Assembly: GCA_026692865.1 (NCBI GenBank) | Contig: JAPLNI010000028.1 | Span: forward strand, 186,001-250,000 | Length of the DNA: 64,000 nt | DNA from: Planctomycetota bacterium | Lineage (GTDB): Bacteria; Planctomycetota; Planctomycetia; Pirellulales; Pirellulaceae | Reading direction: 5' to 3' | Shown: piece by piece, positions 18,944 to 27,700 of the stretch | Layout: every line of letters begins with the position of its first letter | Numbering within the stretch: the stretch's first letter is position 1 | The notes under the pieces: model-generated | Told to the model about the DNA's origin: nothing | Database searches by the model: none | The model's input: the letters and a program-made list of their open reading frames with translations, nothing else | Translations under genes and position numbers: made by a program

Positions 18944-19189
18944 ATGCATGGTCCCAATACGGTCGAAGACGAGGATTCGCTCGTAGTCGCTCGGAGAACG
19001 GCAATCGGTCTTAGACTACTCGCAGTTTATGGCTCGTGCTATGCGGCATTCATTTTCATCTGCGCTTTCTTTGTGAATCAGTTAGCGACCTGGGAGTGGA
19101 TTGCAATACCGATGTCGATTTGGTTCGGCATGGGGTTGATGTTGGGCGCGATCATTCTCGCATTCCTCTACGGTCGGTTGTGTCGCTGA
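18944..19189 (+). CDS. DUF485 family small membrane protein
   Basis: An 81-residue protein with two transmembrane helices (about 24-46 and 53-77) of the DUF485/YjcH family, which is almost always encoded just before an acetate permease. Its stop overlaps the start of the next gene (TGATG at 19187-19191). It is therefore taken as the accessory subunit, or a co-expressed partner, of the actP product. Confidence 0.88.
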   Translation: MHGPNTVEDEDSLVVARRTAIGLRLLAVYGSCYAAFIFICAFFVNQLATWEWIAIPMSIWFGMGLMLGAIILAFLYGRLCR

Positions 19190-20973
19190 TGATCTACGAA
19201 TCCAATTTTTTGGCGATCTGTGTCTTTGTTTCAATCGTCGCATTAACCCTGGGATTGAGTTTCTATTTAGGTGCCAAAGCAAAATCAAGCGAAGGCTTTT
19301 TTGCTGCTGGAGGAAATATTCCGTGGTTCGTCAATGGAATCGCTTTTGCCGGAGATTATCTTTCCGCAGCATCCTTTCTCGGCATCTGCGGGATGATCGC
19401 ATTTTTTGGTTACGATGGGTTTCTGTATTCGATCGGGTATTTGGCTGGCTGGGTGGTTGCATTGCTTGTCATTGCAGAACCTCTCAAGCGAATGGGGAAG
19501 TACACCTTTGCCGATGCACTCGATAGCCGCTTTGGTTCCAAAGGTATCAAACTAGTTGCATCGTTGAGCACACTTTTGGTAAGCATTTTTTACTTGATCC
19601 CTCAAATGGTGGGTGCTGGTGCGTTAGTTAAACCGCTACTCGGTTTGCCCTACTCAGTAGGCGTGGTCATGGTCGGTGGCATCGTCACTTTAATTGTTTG
19701 CACCGCGGGCATGGTGAGCACAACCTATGTTCAATTCATTAAAGGTGGTTTGCTGGTTGTCTTCTCGTTGATACTCACCGTGATGATTCTCAATCGCGGA
19801 TTAGAAGTCCGAGAACCGATGTCTGCACTCGAGTCGAATCCAGACAACATTTCAGATGTGATGGTTGTTCAGTCTCGAGATGGGGCTCGCTGGATCGATG
19901 GCAAGCCCCAGGGGACTCAGCCGGGAGAGCATGACTTACGCTCGGTTGGACGCGTCGCAGAACTCCCCAAGCAGTACCAGTCTTCGAAGCAGACCGGGCC
20001 CCTCGGACCGCTCGAATATCTGCGAGTTCTCTCACAATCGAAAATCGAAGTATGGACCGAAACGAAAAGCACGGTCGATGGCTTCGCAACGAGAACGTTC
20101 GCCCCGAAAATCGCAGAAGGTCGTGAGTTGTTACAGCCGGGTAACCATCCGACATTCAAAGGTATTCGCGGCGATCGATGGATCGAAAAGCTGGACTTTA
20201 TTTCGCTGATGCTCGCGCTCTTTGGTGGCACAGCATCGCTGCCGCACATCTTGATTCGCTATTATACCGTCAAGGATCAAGCTTCAGCTCGCAAGAGTAC
20301 AATCGTCGGTATTGCCGCGATCGGTTTCTTCTATGTTTTAACCTTATATATAGGTCTCGGTGCGATGGTCAGCGGTGCTCTTGACGTTACCGATCCGAAC
20401 ATGGCAGCTCCACTCCTTGCAAAATCATTTGGATCATGGCTCTTCGCCGCAATATCGGCGATCGCATTTACAACCGTCTTAGGTACGGTCAGCGGATTGA
20501 TCATCGCGTCCAGCGGAACAATTGCCCACGATTTGGTTGGCAGCGTCATGGGGATCGAACTCTCTGGAGATAAGCAAGTTCGCATTGCCAAGATCGCCTC
20601 AGTCGCCGTTGGCGTGATCGCGATCTTGCTCGGACTCCTGTTTGAAGGGATGAACGTCGCATTTTTGGTCGGCTGGGCATTTTGTATTGCCGCCTCTGCC
20701 AATCTCCCTTCGCTGGTGATGCTACTATTCTGGAAAGGCACCACCAAGCAAGGGGTAATCGTCGGAGTGTTGGTCGGTTTGTTCAGTTCGCTCGGGTGGA
20801 TTCTTTTATGTGCAGACACCTATGCGAAGGTCTACGGTCTTCCAGCAAGTGATGCATGGATCCAACTGAGTCAACCAGGACTCTTCACGATTCCACTGGG
20901 CTTCCTGACCGTTTGGATCACCTCACTGGCAACGTCAACATCGAAAACGAACAAGCAAACTGCTTCTGCCTAA
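19189..20973 (+). CDS. actP: Cation/acetate symporter ActP-like (solute:sodium symporter family)
   Basis: From ATG at 19189 it has 594 residues and about 13 transmembrane helices. Family features are FFAAGGNIPWFVNGIAFAGD, YLSAASFLGICGMIAFFGYD and FGGTASLPHILIRYYTVKD. A hydrophilic loop of about 110 residues (roughly 215-330, including DVMVVQSRDGARWIDGKPQG) separates early and late helices; similar loops occur in ActP/MctC-type carriers. It imports acetate or another short monocarboxylate with a cation. It is translationally coupled to the DUF485 gene. The convergent gene after it is only 9 bases away. Confidence 0.9.
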   Translation: MIYESNFLAICVFVSIVALTLGLSFYLGAKAKSSEGFFAAGGNIPWFVNGIAFAGDYLSAASFLGICGMIAFFGYDGFLYSIGYLAGWVVALLVIAEPLKRMGKYTFADALDSRFGSKGIKLVASLSTLLVSIFYLIPQMVGAGALVKPLLGLPYSVGVVMVGGIVTLIVCTAGMVSTTYVQFIKGGLLVVFSLILTVMILNRGLEVREPMSALESNPDNISDVMVVQSRDGARWIDGKPQGTQPGEHDLRSVGRVAELPKQYQSSKQTGPLGPLEYLRVLSQSKIEVWTETKSTVDGFATRTFAPKIAEGRELLQPGNHPTFKGIRGDRWIEKLDFISLMLALFGGTASLPHILIRYYTVKDQASARKSTIVGIAAIGFFYVLTLYIGLGAMVSGALDVTDPNMAAPLLAKSFGSWLFAAISAIAFTTVLGTVSGLIIASSGTIAHDLVGSVMGIELSGDKQVRIAKIASVAVGVIAILLGLLFEGMNVAFLVGWAFCIAASANLPSLVMLLFWKGTTKQGVIVGVLVGLFSSLGWILLCADTYAKVYGLPASDAWIQLSQPGLFTIPLGFLTVWITSLATSTSKTNKQTASA

Positions 20974-20982
20974 TCGGTTGTC

Positions 20983-21510
20983 CTATCCAATCGTGTTCGC
21001 GTTTTTTGAATCGCCCATGTCGCGAACTTGGTCCAGTAGAAGATCGCAGTTATCGCGGAGAGTGACCATTTGGTCCGCGCTCAACTGCTGCCCAATTCGA
21101 CTGGCGAAATGAAGCATCGCGATTCCAATGATCGCCAGGATCGGGACGACGCTCATCCAAGTAGATTGCTTCATCAGCGACACGGCATAGACATAAACCA
21201 TCGCAAAAAACGCGGTGAATGTCAGAGCCATATAGATCACCCAAACAAATGTCCAAACGTCCTGTCTGGGTGCAAAACGGGCATAGATCCGAGTCCCGCA
21301 TCCGCCATCGTGATCAACCAGCAAAGAGAGATTCGGCGACCAGAACCGAATCTCGTCCTTAGGAACGTGCAACTCGGTATACCGTTCGAATGACGAGCTA
21401 ATTGGCTTCCAGAAATCTTGCTTGAGTATCAAGCGGATTCGCCTGTCAGCTTCATCGCGGTCCAGCGGCAAATGAATTTCAAACGTGGGTCGAAGAGCGG
21501 TTAACGGCAA
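20983..21510 (-). CDS. Hypothetical protein with two transmembrane helices
   Basis: A 175-residue protein of unknown function. The first ~85 residues are soluble and mixed alpha/beta (PTFEIHLPLDRDEADRRIR, later LLVDHDGGCGTRIYARFAP). Two transmembrane helices follow at about 88-110 and 118-137, then a helical cytoplasmic tail. It is downstream of the HtrA-like protease gene on the same strand (44-base gap), so co-transcription is plausible. Confidence 0.6.
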   Translation of the reverse strand: MPLTALRPTFEIHLPLDRDEADRRIRLILKQDFWKPISSSFERYTELHVPKDEIRFWSPNLSLLVDHDGGCGTRIYARFAPRQDVWTFVWVIYMALTFTAFFAMVYVYAVSLMKQSTWMSVVPILAIIGIAMLHFASRIGQQLSADQMVTLRDNCDLLLDQVRDMGDSKNANTIG

Positions 21511-21554
21511 GGTAGCACTCTCTCCTCCCGAAAAAATTGCCCCGAAATAATTAC

Positions 21555-22745
21555 TCAGTACACAGCGGGCATCTCAGATAGCGAAATGCTTACCTCGTAA
21601 CGTTGTCCATCACGGAGAATGATTGCTGGGACTGAGCTACCTGTCGGCGTAAGTCCTACGGTCTGAACGAGATGCCCGTCATTATCGATCGAGCTTCCAT
21701 TGAATTCAAGTATCAGATCGCCCGGGCGGATTCCAGCTTGTTCTGCTGGCGATCCCGGCTTGACGGCCTTGACCAGCGCACCCATTGTCTGATTCAAGCC
21801 AATCTGTTTCGCTTTGTTGGAGTCGAACTGATTGTCCATTACCACTCCGAGATAGCCTCTCTGAAGTTGACCGTTGGAGACAAGCTGTTTTGCTACTTGC
21901 GAGACAAGATTGATCGGTATTGAAAATCCAATCCCCTCGTTGCCACCGGAGTTGCTCGCGATTGCGGTGTTGATTCCAATAACCTCACCACGCATGTTCA
22001 GCAGTGGGCCACCGCTATTGCCTGGGTTGATCGCGGTATCCGTTTGAAAAAAATCTTGAATGTCGATAGATCGAGTTCCAAGCTCCAAGTTTCTCCGACC
22101 TTTAGCACTGATGATTCCAGATGTAACGCTATGCGAGAGACCGAAAGGACTTCCGATCGCGAATACTGAGTCACCGATTTCGATCGCTGAGCTATCACCC
22201 AGTCGAGCTGGCAACAGCCCGCGACCAGTCACCTGCAATAGGGCCGTGTCGGTCGATGCATCTGAAAGAACACGCTTCACCGGCAACCTAACTTTGTCGT
22301 TTGTTTCTACTTTAATCGCGTTCATGGCTGCTGAATAAATCACGTGCCGATTCGTCACGACATAGATATCGCCGAGGATCGACATCAAGACGCCCGCACC
22401 GGCTTCTTCAACTCGCTTCGATTCGGCACGACCAATGGCGAGGGAATTTTCTCCCTTGGTCTCCTTGATGGCTTCGATATGCACGATCGATGGCGAGACA
22501 ACTTTTACCACTCTGCGTAGTAGACTCTGCTGCAATTGGAGTCGTTCTACGTCTTCAGCGATTTGAGCAAACTCGGCATCGCGACGATCGATGGCTGCAA
22601 TCTCACTTGGCAAGATAGTCGTTCGGACGGGCTTTCCAAAGTCACGAGGCTGCTGTGCCTCCGACCGACCTACGCAGCAGACGCTTATAATCAGACTCAG
22701 AACGGCGATTCGTCGATAAGTCCATTTTCGCGAAGTGCTACGCAT
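21555..22745 (-). CDS. HtrA/DegP-like serine protease with one PDZ domain
   Basis: A 396-residue exported S1C-type protease. It has a signal peptide (RRIAVLSLIISVCCVGRSEA), a short helical segment rich in Glu, Arg and Gln, then a trypsin-like domain with the full triad: His134 in VVTNRHVIYSA, Asp166 in ASTDTALLQV and Ser244 in INPGNSGGPLLN. One PDZ domain follows (about 285-390) with GYLGVVMDNQ and IRPGDLILEFNGS. Members act in periplasmic protein quality control or in signalling proteolysis. One PDZ and the absence of a transmembrane anchor place it between the DegP and DegS layouts. Confidence 0.93.
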   Translation of the reverse strand: MRSTSRKWTYRRIAVLSLIISVCCVGRSEAQQPRDFGKPVRTTILPSEIAAIDRRDAEFAQIAEDVERLQLQQSLLRRVVKVVSPSIVHIEAIKETKGENSLAIGRAESKRVEEAGAGVLMSILGDIYVVTNRHVIYSAAMNAIKVETNDKVRLPVKRVLSDASTDTALLQVTGRGLLPARLGDSSAIEIGDSVFAIGSPFGLSHSVTSGIISAKGRRNLELGTRSIDIQDFFQTDTAINPGNSGGPLLNMRGEVIGINTAIASNSGGNEGIGFSIPINLVSQVAKQLVSNGQLQRGYLGVVMDNQFDSNKAKQIGLNQTMGALVKAVKPGSPAEQAGIRPGDLILEFNGSSIDNDGHLVQTVGLTPTGSSVPAIILRDGQRYEVSISLSEMPAVY

Positions 22746-23266
22746 GTAAAAAACTCGACGTTGTTCTTAGAGTCAGATTCGTAGTGGCTTTACTCGATGA
22801 CCATTGCTTGGTTGTCCATTAACGGGGACACCGACCCTGCAACTATTCGGTTATATCTCCTATCAAAATTGATATCGCTTGCTATCTGACCTGCTGCAAC
22901 AAGGTTTCGGTTCATGCCGAAGATAAGCCTTATCAATTGCAGTTTTTTTCGCAGTTCAGCTAAAGTATTGTTGTCTGCGCCTCTTTAATTTGTGATACGG
23001 ACTACCATTGCTCGAGAAGAGCGATGGTGATTCTCGTTCGTCGCGAACAAAATGACTCACAGACATTACAATCGACAATCAAATTCGGACTATGCTGATG
23101 AAACCTGAGCCAATGGCGCTAGCGACGGGTACCGATACAGCTACGACCTACCAGATAGCACCCGAGGCAAGCTCCAACGGCTCAGAAAAATGCGCTGATC
23201 ATCCGCTCACATTCGGCCCCTTTCATCGGGCCACAACCAACTACATATGGAAAGCTTAATTAGCTA
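22746..23266. other. Intergenic region with hairpins, between divergent protease and mch genes
   Basis: 521 bases without a convincing gene. Three stem-loops are visible: TTCGG/CCGAA at 22906-22921, GATAA/TTATC at 22922-22934 (followed after a short gap by seven T at 22943-22949), and a 10-base-pair stem with loop GAGAA at 23004-23028 with one T-G wobble. They may belong to a leader or small RNA. Confidence 0.4.
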
Positions 23267-24220
23267 ATGACCGCTTGCACAATCAACCGTCCCGCACAAA
23301 CGCTGTGTCGCGAGGCGGCACAAAATTCGAAAACACTTCGCATTCTTTCTCACGAACTCGATTGCGGAGCTACCGTACTCGATTTTGGTGTGCAATCGCC
23401 CGGAGGAATCGTCGCAGGTCTGCTGCTGTCTCGTGTGTGCATGGCGGATCTCGCTCAGGTAATACTCGCTCCTTGTGATATCAGCATCGGCCCCTATCCA
23501 TTGGTTCAGGTCATTTCCGATGATCCAGTGCGTGCATGCATGGCAGCTCAGTATGCTGGTTGGCCCGTTCAGAAGGATAAGTTCTTCGCGATGGGATCGG
23601 GCCCGATGCGAGCTCGTCGCGGTAAGGAGCATGTCTTAAAAAGTCTTGCTCTCGAAGAACAGGACTCTTTAGCGGTAGGGGTTCTCGAGTGCGATGCGAT
23701 ACCGAGCGATTCTATCTGTGAGATGATCGCTGAGGAGTGCTCGATCGCACCGGTGGACCTCACTCTCTGTGTGGCACCAACACGATCGATCGCGGGGGTC
23801 CTTCAAGTTGTCGCCAGAAGCGTGGAGACAAGTTTGCATAAGCTCTTTGAACTCGGCTTTGATTTGAATCAGATTCATTCTGCACATGGAACCGCTCCGA
23901 CTCCCCCTCCTGCCAAAAGTTTCGCGGAAGGGATCGGGAGAACCAATGACGCGATTCTTTATGGAGGCCGCGTAACACTGTGGGTTCATGCTGACGACGA
24001 ATCCATCGAACGGGTTGCAAGTCGGGTCCCAAGTGGAACGTCGAAGGACTGGGGCAGACCGTTTGCCGAAACATTTAAAGATTACGGTTTCGACTTCTAC
24101 AAAGTAGATCCTGGTCTCTTCAGTCCCGCTCAGATTCAAATCCACAATCTAAAGTCGGGACGCTCATGGTGCTGTGGCGAGCTCCGTCCCGACGTTTTGG
24201 AGAAGTCTTTTCGGTCTTGA
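23267..24220 (+). CDS. mch: Methenyltetrahydromethanopterin cyclohydrolase
   Basis: A 317-residue enzyme of the tetrahydromethanopterin-linked C1 pathway that interconverts 5,10-methenyl- and N5-formyl-H4MPT in the cytoplasm. Recognisable family segments are VLDFGVQSPGGIVAGLLLSRVCM, FFAMGSGPMRARRGKE, the central IHSAHGTAPTPPPAKSFAEG, and GRTNDAILYGG near residue 225. Its length equals that of archaeal and methylotroph enzymes. The pathway is known in planctomycetes and serves formaldehyde oxidation. No other C1 gene is next to it, so the pathway must be scattered in this genome. Confidence 0.92.
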   Translation: MTACTINRPAQTLCREAAQNSKTLRILSHELDCGATVLDFGVQSPGGIVAGLLLSRVCMADLAQVILAPCDISIGPYPLVQVISDDPVRACMAAQYAGWPVQKDKFFAMGSGPMRARRGKEHVLKSLALEEQDSLAVGVLECDAIPSDSICEMIAEECSIAPVDLTLCVAPTRSIAGVLQVVARSVETSLHKLFELGFDLNQIHSAHGTAPTPPPAKSFAEGIGRTNDAILYGGRVTLWVHADDESIERVASRVPSGTSKDWGRPFAETFKDYGFDFYKVDPGLFSPAQIQIHNLKSGRSWCCGELRPDVLEKSFRS

Positions 24221-24276
24221 TCTCTCGTCGACCAGCTGACCGTAGTTCCTTCAAAAAGTGCACTGATCAACACAAG

Positions 24277-24888
24277 CTAGAATTCAACCGCTTCACCGAA
24301 ACCGTTCTGCTCAGGGAGGACGTAGCGAGGACTATGGCGTCGCAGTTGCGGAAGCCGCGCGGGCGACTCAATGAAAGGTTGTCCAAGAAGCAGTTGTTCG
24401 TCAAAACGATAGGTCGAGTAGGGCAAAGGTCGCGGAGTACCACAATTACATCGTTCGAGCTCTTTTGTCAGGTCGAGAAATCGGTCTTCGACAAGTCGGC
24501 GATAAGTCCGCAGCCCATGATCGTTGGCCGCGAATCGATCAACGCAGATGACTTGATTGAGCCGTTGCTGAATGCGTTGATACTCACCGAGCATACCTAA
24601 GATAAGATGACCAGGGGCTCCTTGCTGAATCGCTGCGTAGATGTTGCACGCCGTTTCGTTCTGGGCGGTCGCTAAAAAAGCGATCGGGGTTCTTGGAAAG
24701 AGCCGTTCGGATCGATTTCGCATATCTCGCGTCACATCGCGCAGCGCGATCGCTTCGCCAACGGTCCGCCCCCATGGATTACTTGCGTGAGCCGGTGACA
24801 ATCCGCACAGCGAGGCTCCAATCAACCAAGCGACAACAACTACAGCAAGTGAACTCGAACTCAATCTCCGAAAAGGTAAACTACACAT
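24277..24888 (-). CDS. Hypothetical secreted protein
   Basis: The ATG at 24888 gives a 203-residue protein with a clear signal peptide (LAVVVVAWLIGASLCGLSPA, cleavage after AHA). A longer frame to 25029 would bury it and is not preferred. The mature part is polar and mostly helical, with CVDRFAANDHGLRTYRRLV and a Cys pair in RCNCGTPRPL near the C-terminus. No family was recognised. It is convergent with mch (56-base gap). Confidence 0.6.
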   Translation of the reverse strand: MCSLPFRRLSSSSLAVVVVAWLIGASLCGLSPAHASNPWGRTVGEAIALRDVTRDMRNRSERLFPRTPIAFLATAQNETACNIYAAIQQGAPGHLILGMLGEYQRIQQRLNQVICVDRFAANDHGLRTYRRLVEDRFLDLTKELERCNCGTPRPLPYSTYRFDEQLLLGQPFIESPARLPQLRRHSPRYVLPEQNGFGEAVEF

Positions 24889-25176
24889 AAGACGCGACCC
24901 AAAAGCAACAAGAGACTCAAAGCGCAAATGAAACCGATACGTGACCACCAAACAAATCGAGTGCCACTGCTCGAGAAATATTGCTTGGTAAGGTACGCAG
25001 GCCACATAACACGGGTCGTTTAGCGACAATCAAGCTTTCATGTCGCATTCGATTTGAATTCAGTGTGTCGATTTGAATACAACTGAATCACTCTTGTTGT
25101 AATCGTGTGCCGTTTGCTATGAACTTCTATGGTTAGAGAAGTTTCTCTGCCTTAAATTCTATTTAGGTATCCTCCG

Positions 25177-25578
25177 ATGTTCTCAGCATTCAACACGCTC
25201 TCATTTCGATCCTCGCGGCTTAGAGTCGGAGCAATGTCGTTAATGATCGGATTGGGGACGATGGAAAGTGACCTTCTTGGTCAGTCCGTCTCGGAAGGGG
25301 TGGGAATCGCCGGAACTGACGTGAATACGGCGACAGAGATGCTGGACTTGAACTCGGTCGAGCTCCGCGTGCAGCTGCAAAACGGCCTGCGTGTTTTCCT
25401 TCCCGAGCAGCAAGAGTTTTTGGACCGAGTTCTACTGGCGGTGGACAATGGCCAATTACCAAGGGCGATGGTGAATATGGTCTATGTCTGGTCCCAACGC
25501 CGCAATAAGAAGGTCCCGTTCCCCTACTTTGAGTTCGCGATGAGAACTTTGGCCGAACGTCGCGGCGTAACGCTATAG
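25177..25578 (+). CDS. Hypothetical protein, probably exported
   Basis: A 133-residue protein of unknown function. The N-terminus has a basic stretch and a moderately hydrophobic run (VGAMSLMIGLGTMESDLLGQ) that could be a weak signal peptide. The C-terminal half is conserved-looking and helical: LRVFLPEQQEFLDRVLLAVD, then LPRAMVNMVYVWSQRR, then a hydrophobic and basic end. It is a single gene between two intergenic gaps. Confidence 0.55.
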   Translation: MFSAFNTLSFRSSRLRVGAMSLMIGLGTMESDLLGQSVSEGVGIAGTDVNTATEMLDLNSVELRVQLQNGLRVFLPEQQEFLDRVLLAVDNGQLPRAMVNMVYVWSQRRNKKVPFPYFEFAMRTLAERRGVTL

Positions 25579-26013
25579 ACTTTCACGGTAGGCTTTTGCT
25601 GAGTGTGTCGCCAGGGGTGGGCAGATTTACGAACCGTGCAAATTAGCCGATACCCGATGAGACTTTCTAGCTTAGAAATCCGGCATTTCTGAATTGTCGT
25701 ACTCGATCGGATTGCAGTCGATTCGAGTACGAGTACCATTACATTGAGTTCGAGTACGAACTAACGGAATTGTTAAGGTTGAAAGTCTCCGATAAGCCTG
25801 GTTTCTATGCGGCAACCGGAGCTATCGCTCGACGGCTAATTGCCCAAAGCGAAACAATGATTAGCCCTACGAGAGTCTCTCTGTGGCTGTAGCGTTGTTA
25901 CTCGCTGCACTACACTAAGTTCTGGTTATCCTTGGACTCAGGGTCTCTCCTCCGAAGCGAACTATTGACGTTTGGCTTCCAGGCCCTGCACTGATTTCTC
26001 TGTTGGAGTATGC
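25579..26013. other. Intergenic region with repeats
   Basis: 435 bases without a gene. It contains TTCGAGTACGA twice (25722-25732 and 25749-25759) plus a related ACTCGAT inverted copy near 25,700, and the family A half-element at 25811-25850. Confidence 0.45.
25811..25850. repeat. Family A repeat, half copy
   Basis: AACCGGAGCTATCGCTC followed by ACGGCTAATTGCCCA aligns with the right half of the element at 10758-10820, with 15 consecutive identical bases at its end. No clear inverted partner arm was found beside it, so it looks like a decayed or half copy. Confidence 0.45.
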
Positions 26014-26811
26014 ATGTTGTTTAGCGATCCCGTACGCAGTCCCTATGACTGGGAGTTTTATTTTTTAGGCTTTCCAGTTCGTGTCGCGTGGACCTTTTGG
26101 ATCTTCTCGGCTGTCTTTGGATACGATTGGGCTCGTGGATTAGACGAGTTCTACTTCCAGAACGAACTTGTTACTCCTGGAGTCGGCGTTCTGCTGGCCA
26201 TTTGGATCGGTGTAAGTTTTGTTTCGATCCTAATTCATGAACTCGGGCATACCCTTGCCATGCGATACTATGGGATCAGCTCCCATATTGTGCTTCATCA
26301 CATGGGCGGATTAGCGATTCCCGATGGTGCGGGTGGTTTTCGCCGGTCACGACTGACTCACTGGAACCAAATCGTGATCTCCGCAGCAGGCCCCGCATTG
26401 CAACTACTTCTGGGCTTTAGCGTCGCCGCAATCGCCTTTTTCATTGGTCATCCCATGGGTCAGCTTGATTGGATATTGGGAAGTCTCGGCGTACCATTAC
26501 CGATGTCCGAACCATTTTCCAACGCAGCTTGGACGGGCCTGATCGATGCGGCGATCTTTACGAGCGTCTTTTGGGCACTCTTGAATTTGTTACCAGTCCT
26601 TCCTCTGGATGGTGGACGCATCGTCCAAAGTGCTATCGGATGGTATCAACGTAGCAGCGGATTCGAAGAGGCAACAAAAGTGAGCATCGTCGTCTGTGTT
26701 GCGATCGTCTTCGGAGCTCTTCGAATGCATGAAAGCATGCTCGCGTTTTTCTTCATGGCGATTGGAATCATCAACTTTCAAAACCTTCAAAGCGGAACGC
26801 GCGAACTCTAA
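26014..26811 (+). CDS. Site-2-protease-like M50 family metalloprotease
   Basis: A 265-residue integral membrane protein. The zinc site HELGH lies at 75-79 in a transmembrane helix (FVSILIHELGHTLAMRYYG), and the second metal motif is LPLDGGR at about 196-202, the LDG variant of NPDG. Several hydrophobic helices surround them. Such enzymes cut membrane-embedded substrates, often anti-sigma factors or signal peptides; no substrate is obvious here. The ATG at 26014 is used; a TTG at 25972 would add 14 unlikely residues. There is no PDZ or CBS domain, so it is a short form. Confidence 0.86.
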   Translation: MLFSDPVRSPYDWEFYFLGFPVRVAWTFWIFSAVFGYDWARGLDEFYFQNELVTPGVGVLLAIWIGVSFVSILIHELGHTLAMRYYGISSHIVLHHMGGLAIPDGAGGFRRSRLTHWNQIVISAAGPALQLLLGFSVAAIAFFIGHPMGQLDWILGSLGVPLPMSEPFSNAAWTGLIDAAIFTSVFWALLNLLPVLPLDGGRIVQSAIGWYQRSSGFEEATKVSIVVCVAIVFGALRMHESMLAFFFMAIGIINFQNLQSGTREL

Positions 26812-27417
26812 ATCATTGCAATGGTTGATTCGAAACGCCCATCGGGCACTCATAAGGAAAAAATTCCGAAATTTTTTTCAACTTAGTTCGTGTTCTTTTT
26901 ACACTAAGTGTGCTGCCCATCAAAGGTACACATTCAAGCAGCATCCAAAGAGCATGATTTCGCAAACCAACGTTTGCTTATGATGAAAACCCAATGAATT
27001 TTATGATATTCATCAACAACCATTGTTAATCTAGTTTTACGAGTCACTCTGGCATGATTACCATTTCCGAACATGTCGGCACGTCGAGCTGATCGACACG
27101 GAAATGAACTGTGGAAAAAACGTTAATCTACGGTGGAAAAATTGTCGAAAACATGTTGCATTCATCAGCACGATTCGTACAACTATCTGCATGAATGTAG
27201 TACCTGAAGGTTGATACGTTCAAGACTGTTAACGATGTCGACAAACAGCAGGATGCGAAATGAATTCGAGTCTTGCTACGAGTTGTTATCCGAGACTGGT
27301 TTCGAGGGATCGACTAGAGGGATTTAACTTTGGGTTACCCGCATAGAGGATTGCGAATCACTGCTTCGATTCGAATGTTCTGGGTGACCTTGTTTTCGAA
27401 CATCGGAGGAGAAATCC
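26812..27417. other. Long intergenic region upstream of the histone-like gene
   Basis: 606 bases, visibly AT-rich in its first half, with no convincing gene. It contains GTGGAAAAA twice (near 27,111 and 27,133) and leads to the strong ribosome binding site of the small gene at 27418. A long 5' leader or several promoters are possible. Confidence 0.4.
27405..27411 (+). promoter_or_regulatory. Strong Shine-Dalgarno site deciding a GTG start
   Basis: GGAGGAG lies 6 bases upstream of the GTG at 27418. It is one of the clearest ribosome binding sites in the window and shows that the short Lys/Ala-rich frame is translated on the plus strand. Confidence 0.75.
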
Positions 27418-27588
27418 GTGGCCAAGAAAAAAGCTGGAGCAACTAAGACCGCCGCCGCCCCTAAGAAGGCTGCTACTAAGAAGAAGGCTGCTAAGAAGGC
27501 AGCAAAGAAGGCTGTAAAGAAGACAGCAACTAAGAAGGCTTCCAAGAAGAAGGCTGCTAAGAAGAAGGCTGCTACCAAGGGAGCTTAG
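27418..27588 (+). CDS. Small Lys/Ala-rich histone-H1-like protein
   Basis: A 56-residue protein made almost only of Lys, Ala and Thr. After the start it reads AKKKAGATKTAAAPKKAA and then runs on KKxA units (KKAAKKA, KKTATKK, KKKAAKKK) to the stop at 27586-27588. Such tails match the C-terminal domain of histone H1 and bacterial H1-like proteins, which neutralise DNA charge and compact the nucleoid. There is no hydrophobic or folded part. Lys codons are nearly all AAG, as if selected for expression. The upstream frame has a stop at 27385-27387, so GTG at 27418 is the only start. Confidence 0.8.
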   Translation: MAKKKAGATKTAAAPKKAATKKKAAKKAAKKAVKKTATKKASKKKAAKKKAATKGA

Positions 27589-27700
27589 TCTCACTGGTAC
27601 CGACGCGTTAGTCGCAATCTGCGAGTAACGAAATCCAAAAAATCACACTTCGCCGTGAATTAACTCCTTTAATGGGTCTAATTCAACGGCGATTTGTGTA

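Noticed and set aside
24889-25029. Longer N-terminus for the secreted hypothetical protein
   Set aside because: A signal peptide begins exactly at the ATG at 24888.
27105-27145. Two GTGGAAAAA sequences resembling DnaA boxes (possible origin)
   Set aside because: Only one fits the TTTTCCACA variant, there is no box cluster, and no dnaA, dnaN or gyrB gene lies nearby.
27324-27594. Two hydrophobic Leu/Ala/Phe-rich frames on the minus strand
   Set aside because: They are the antisense of the Lys/Ala repeat gene at 27418-27588; AAG repeats read backwards give CTT (Leu/Phe/Ser) runs.
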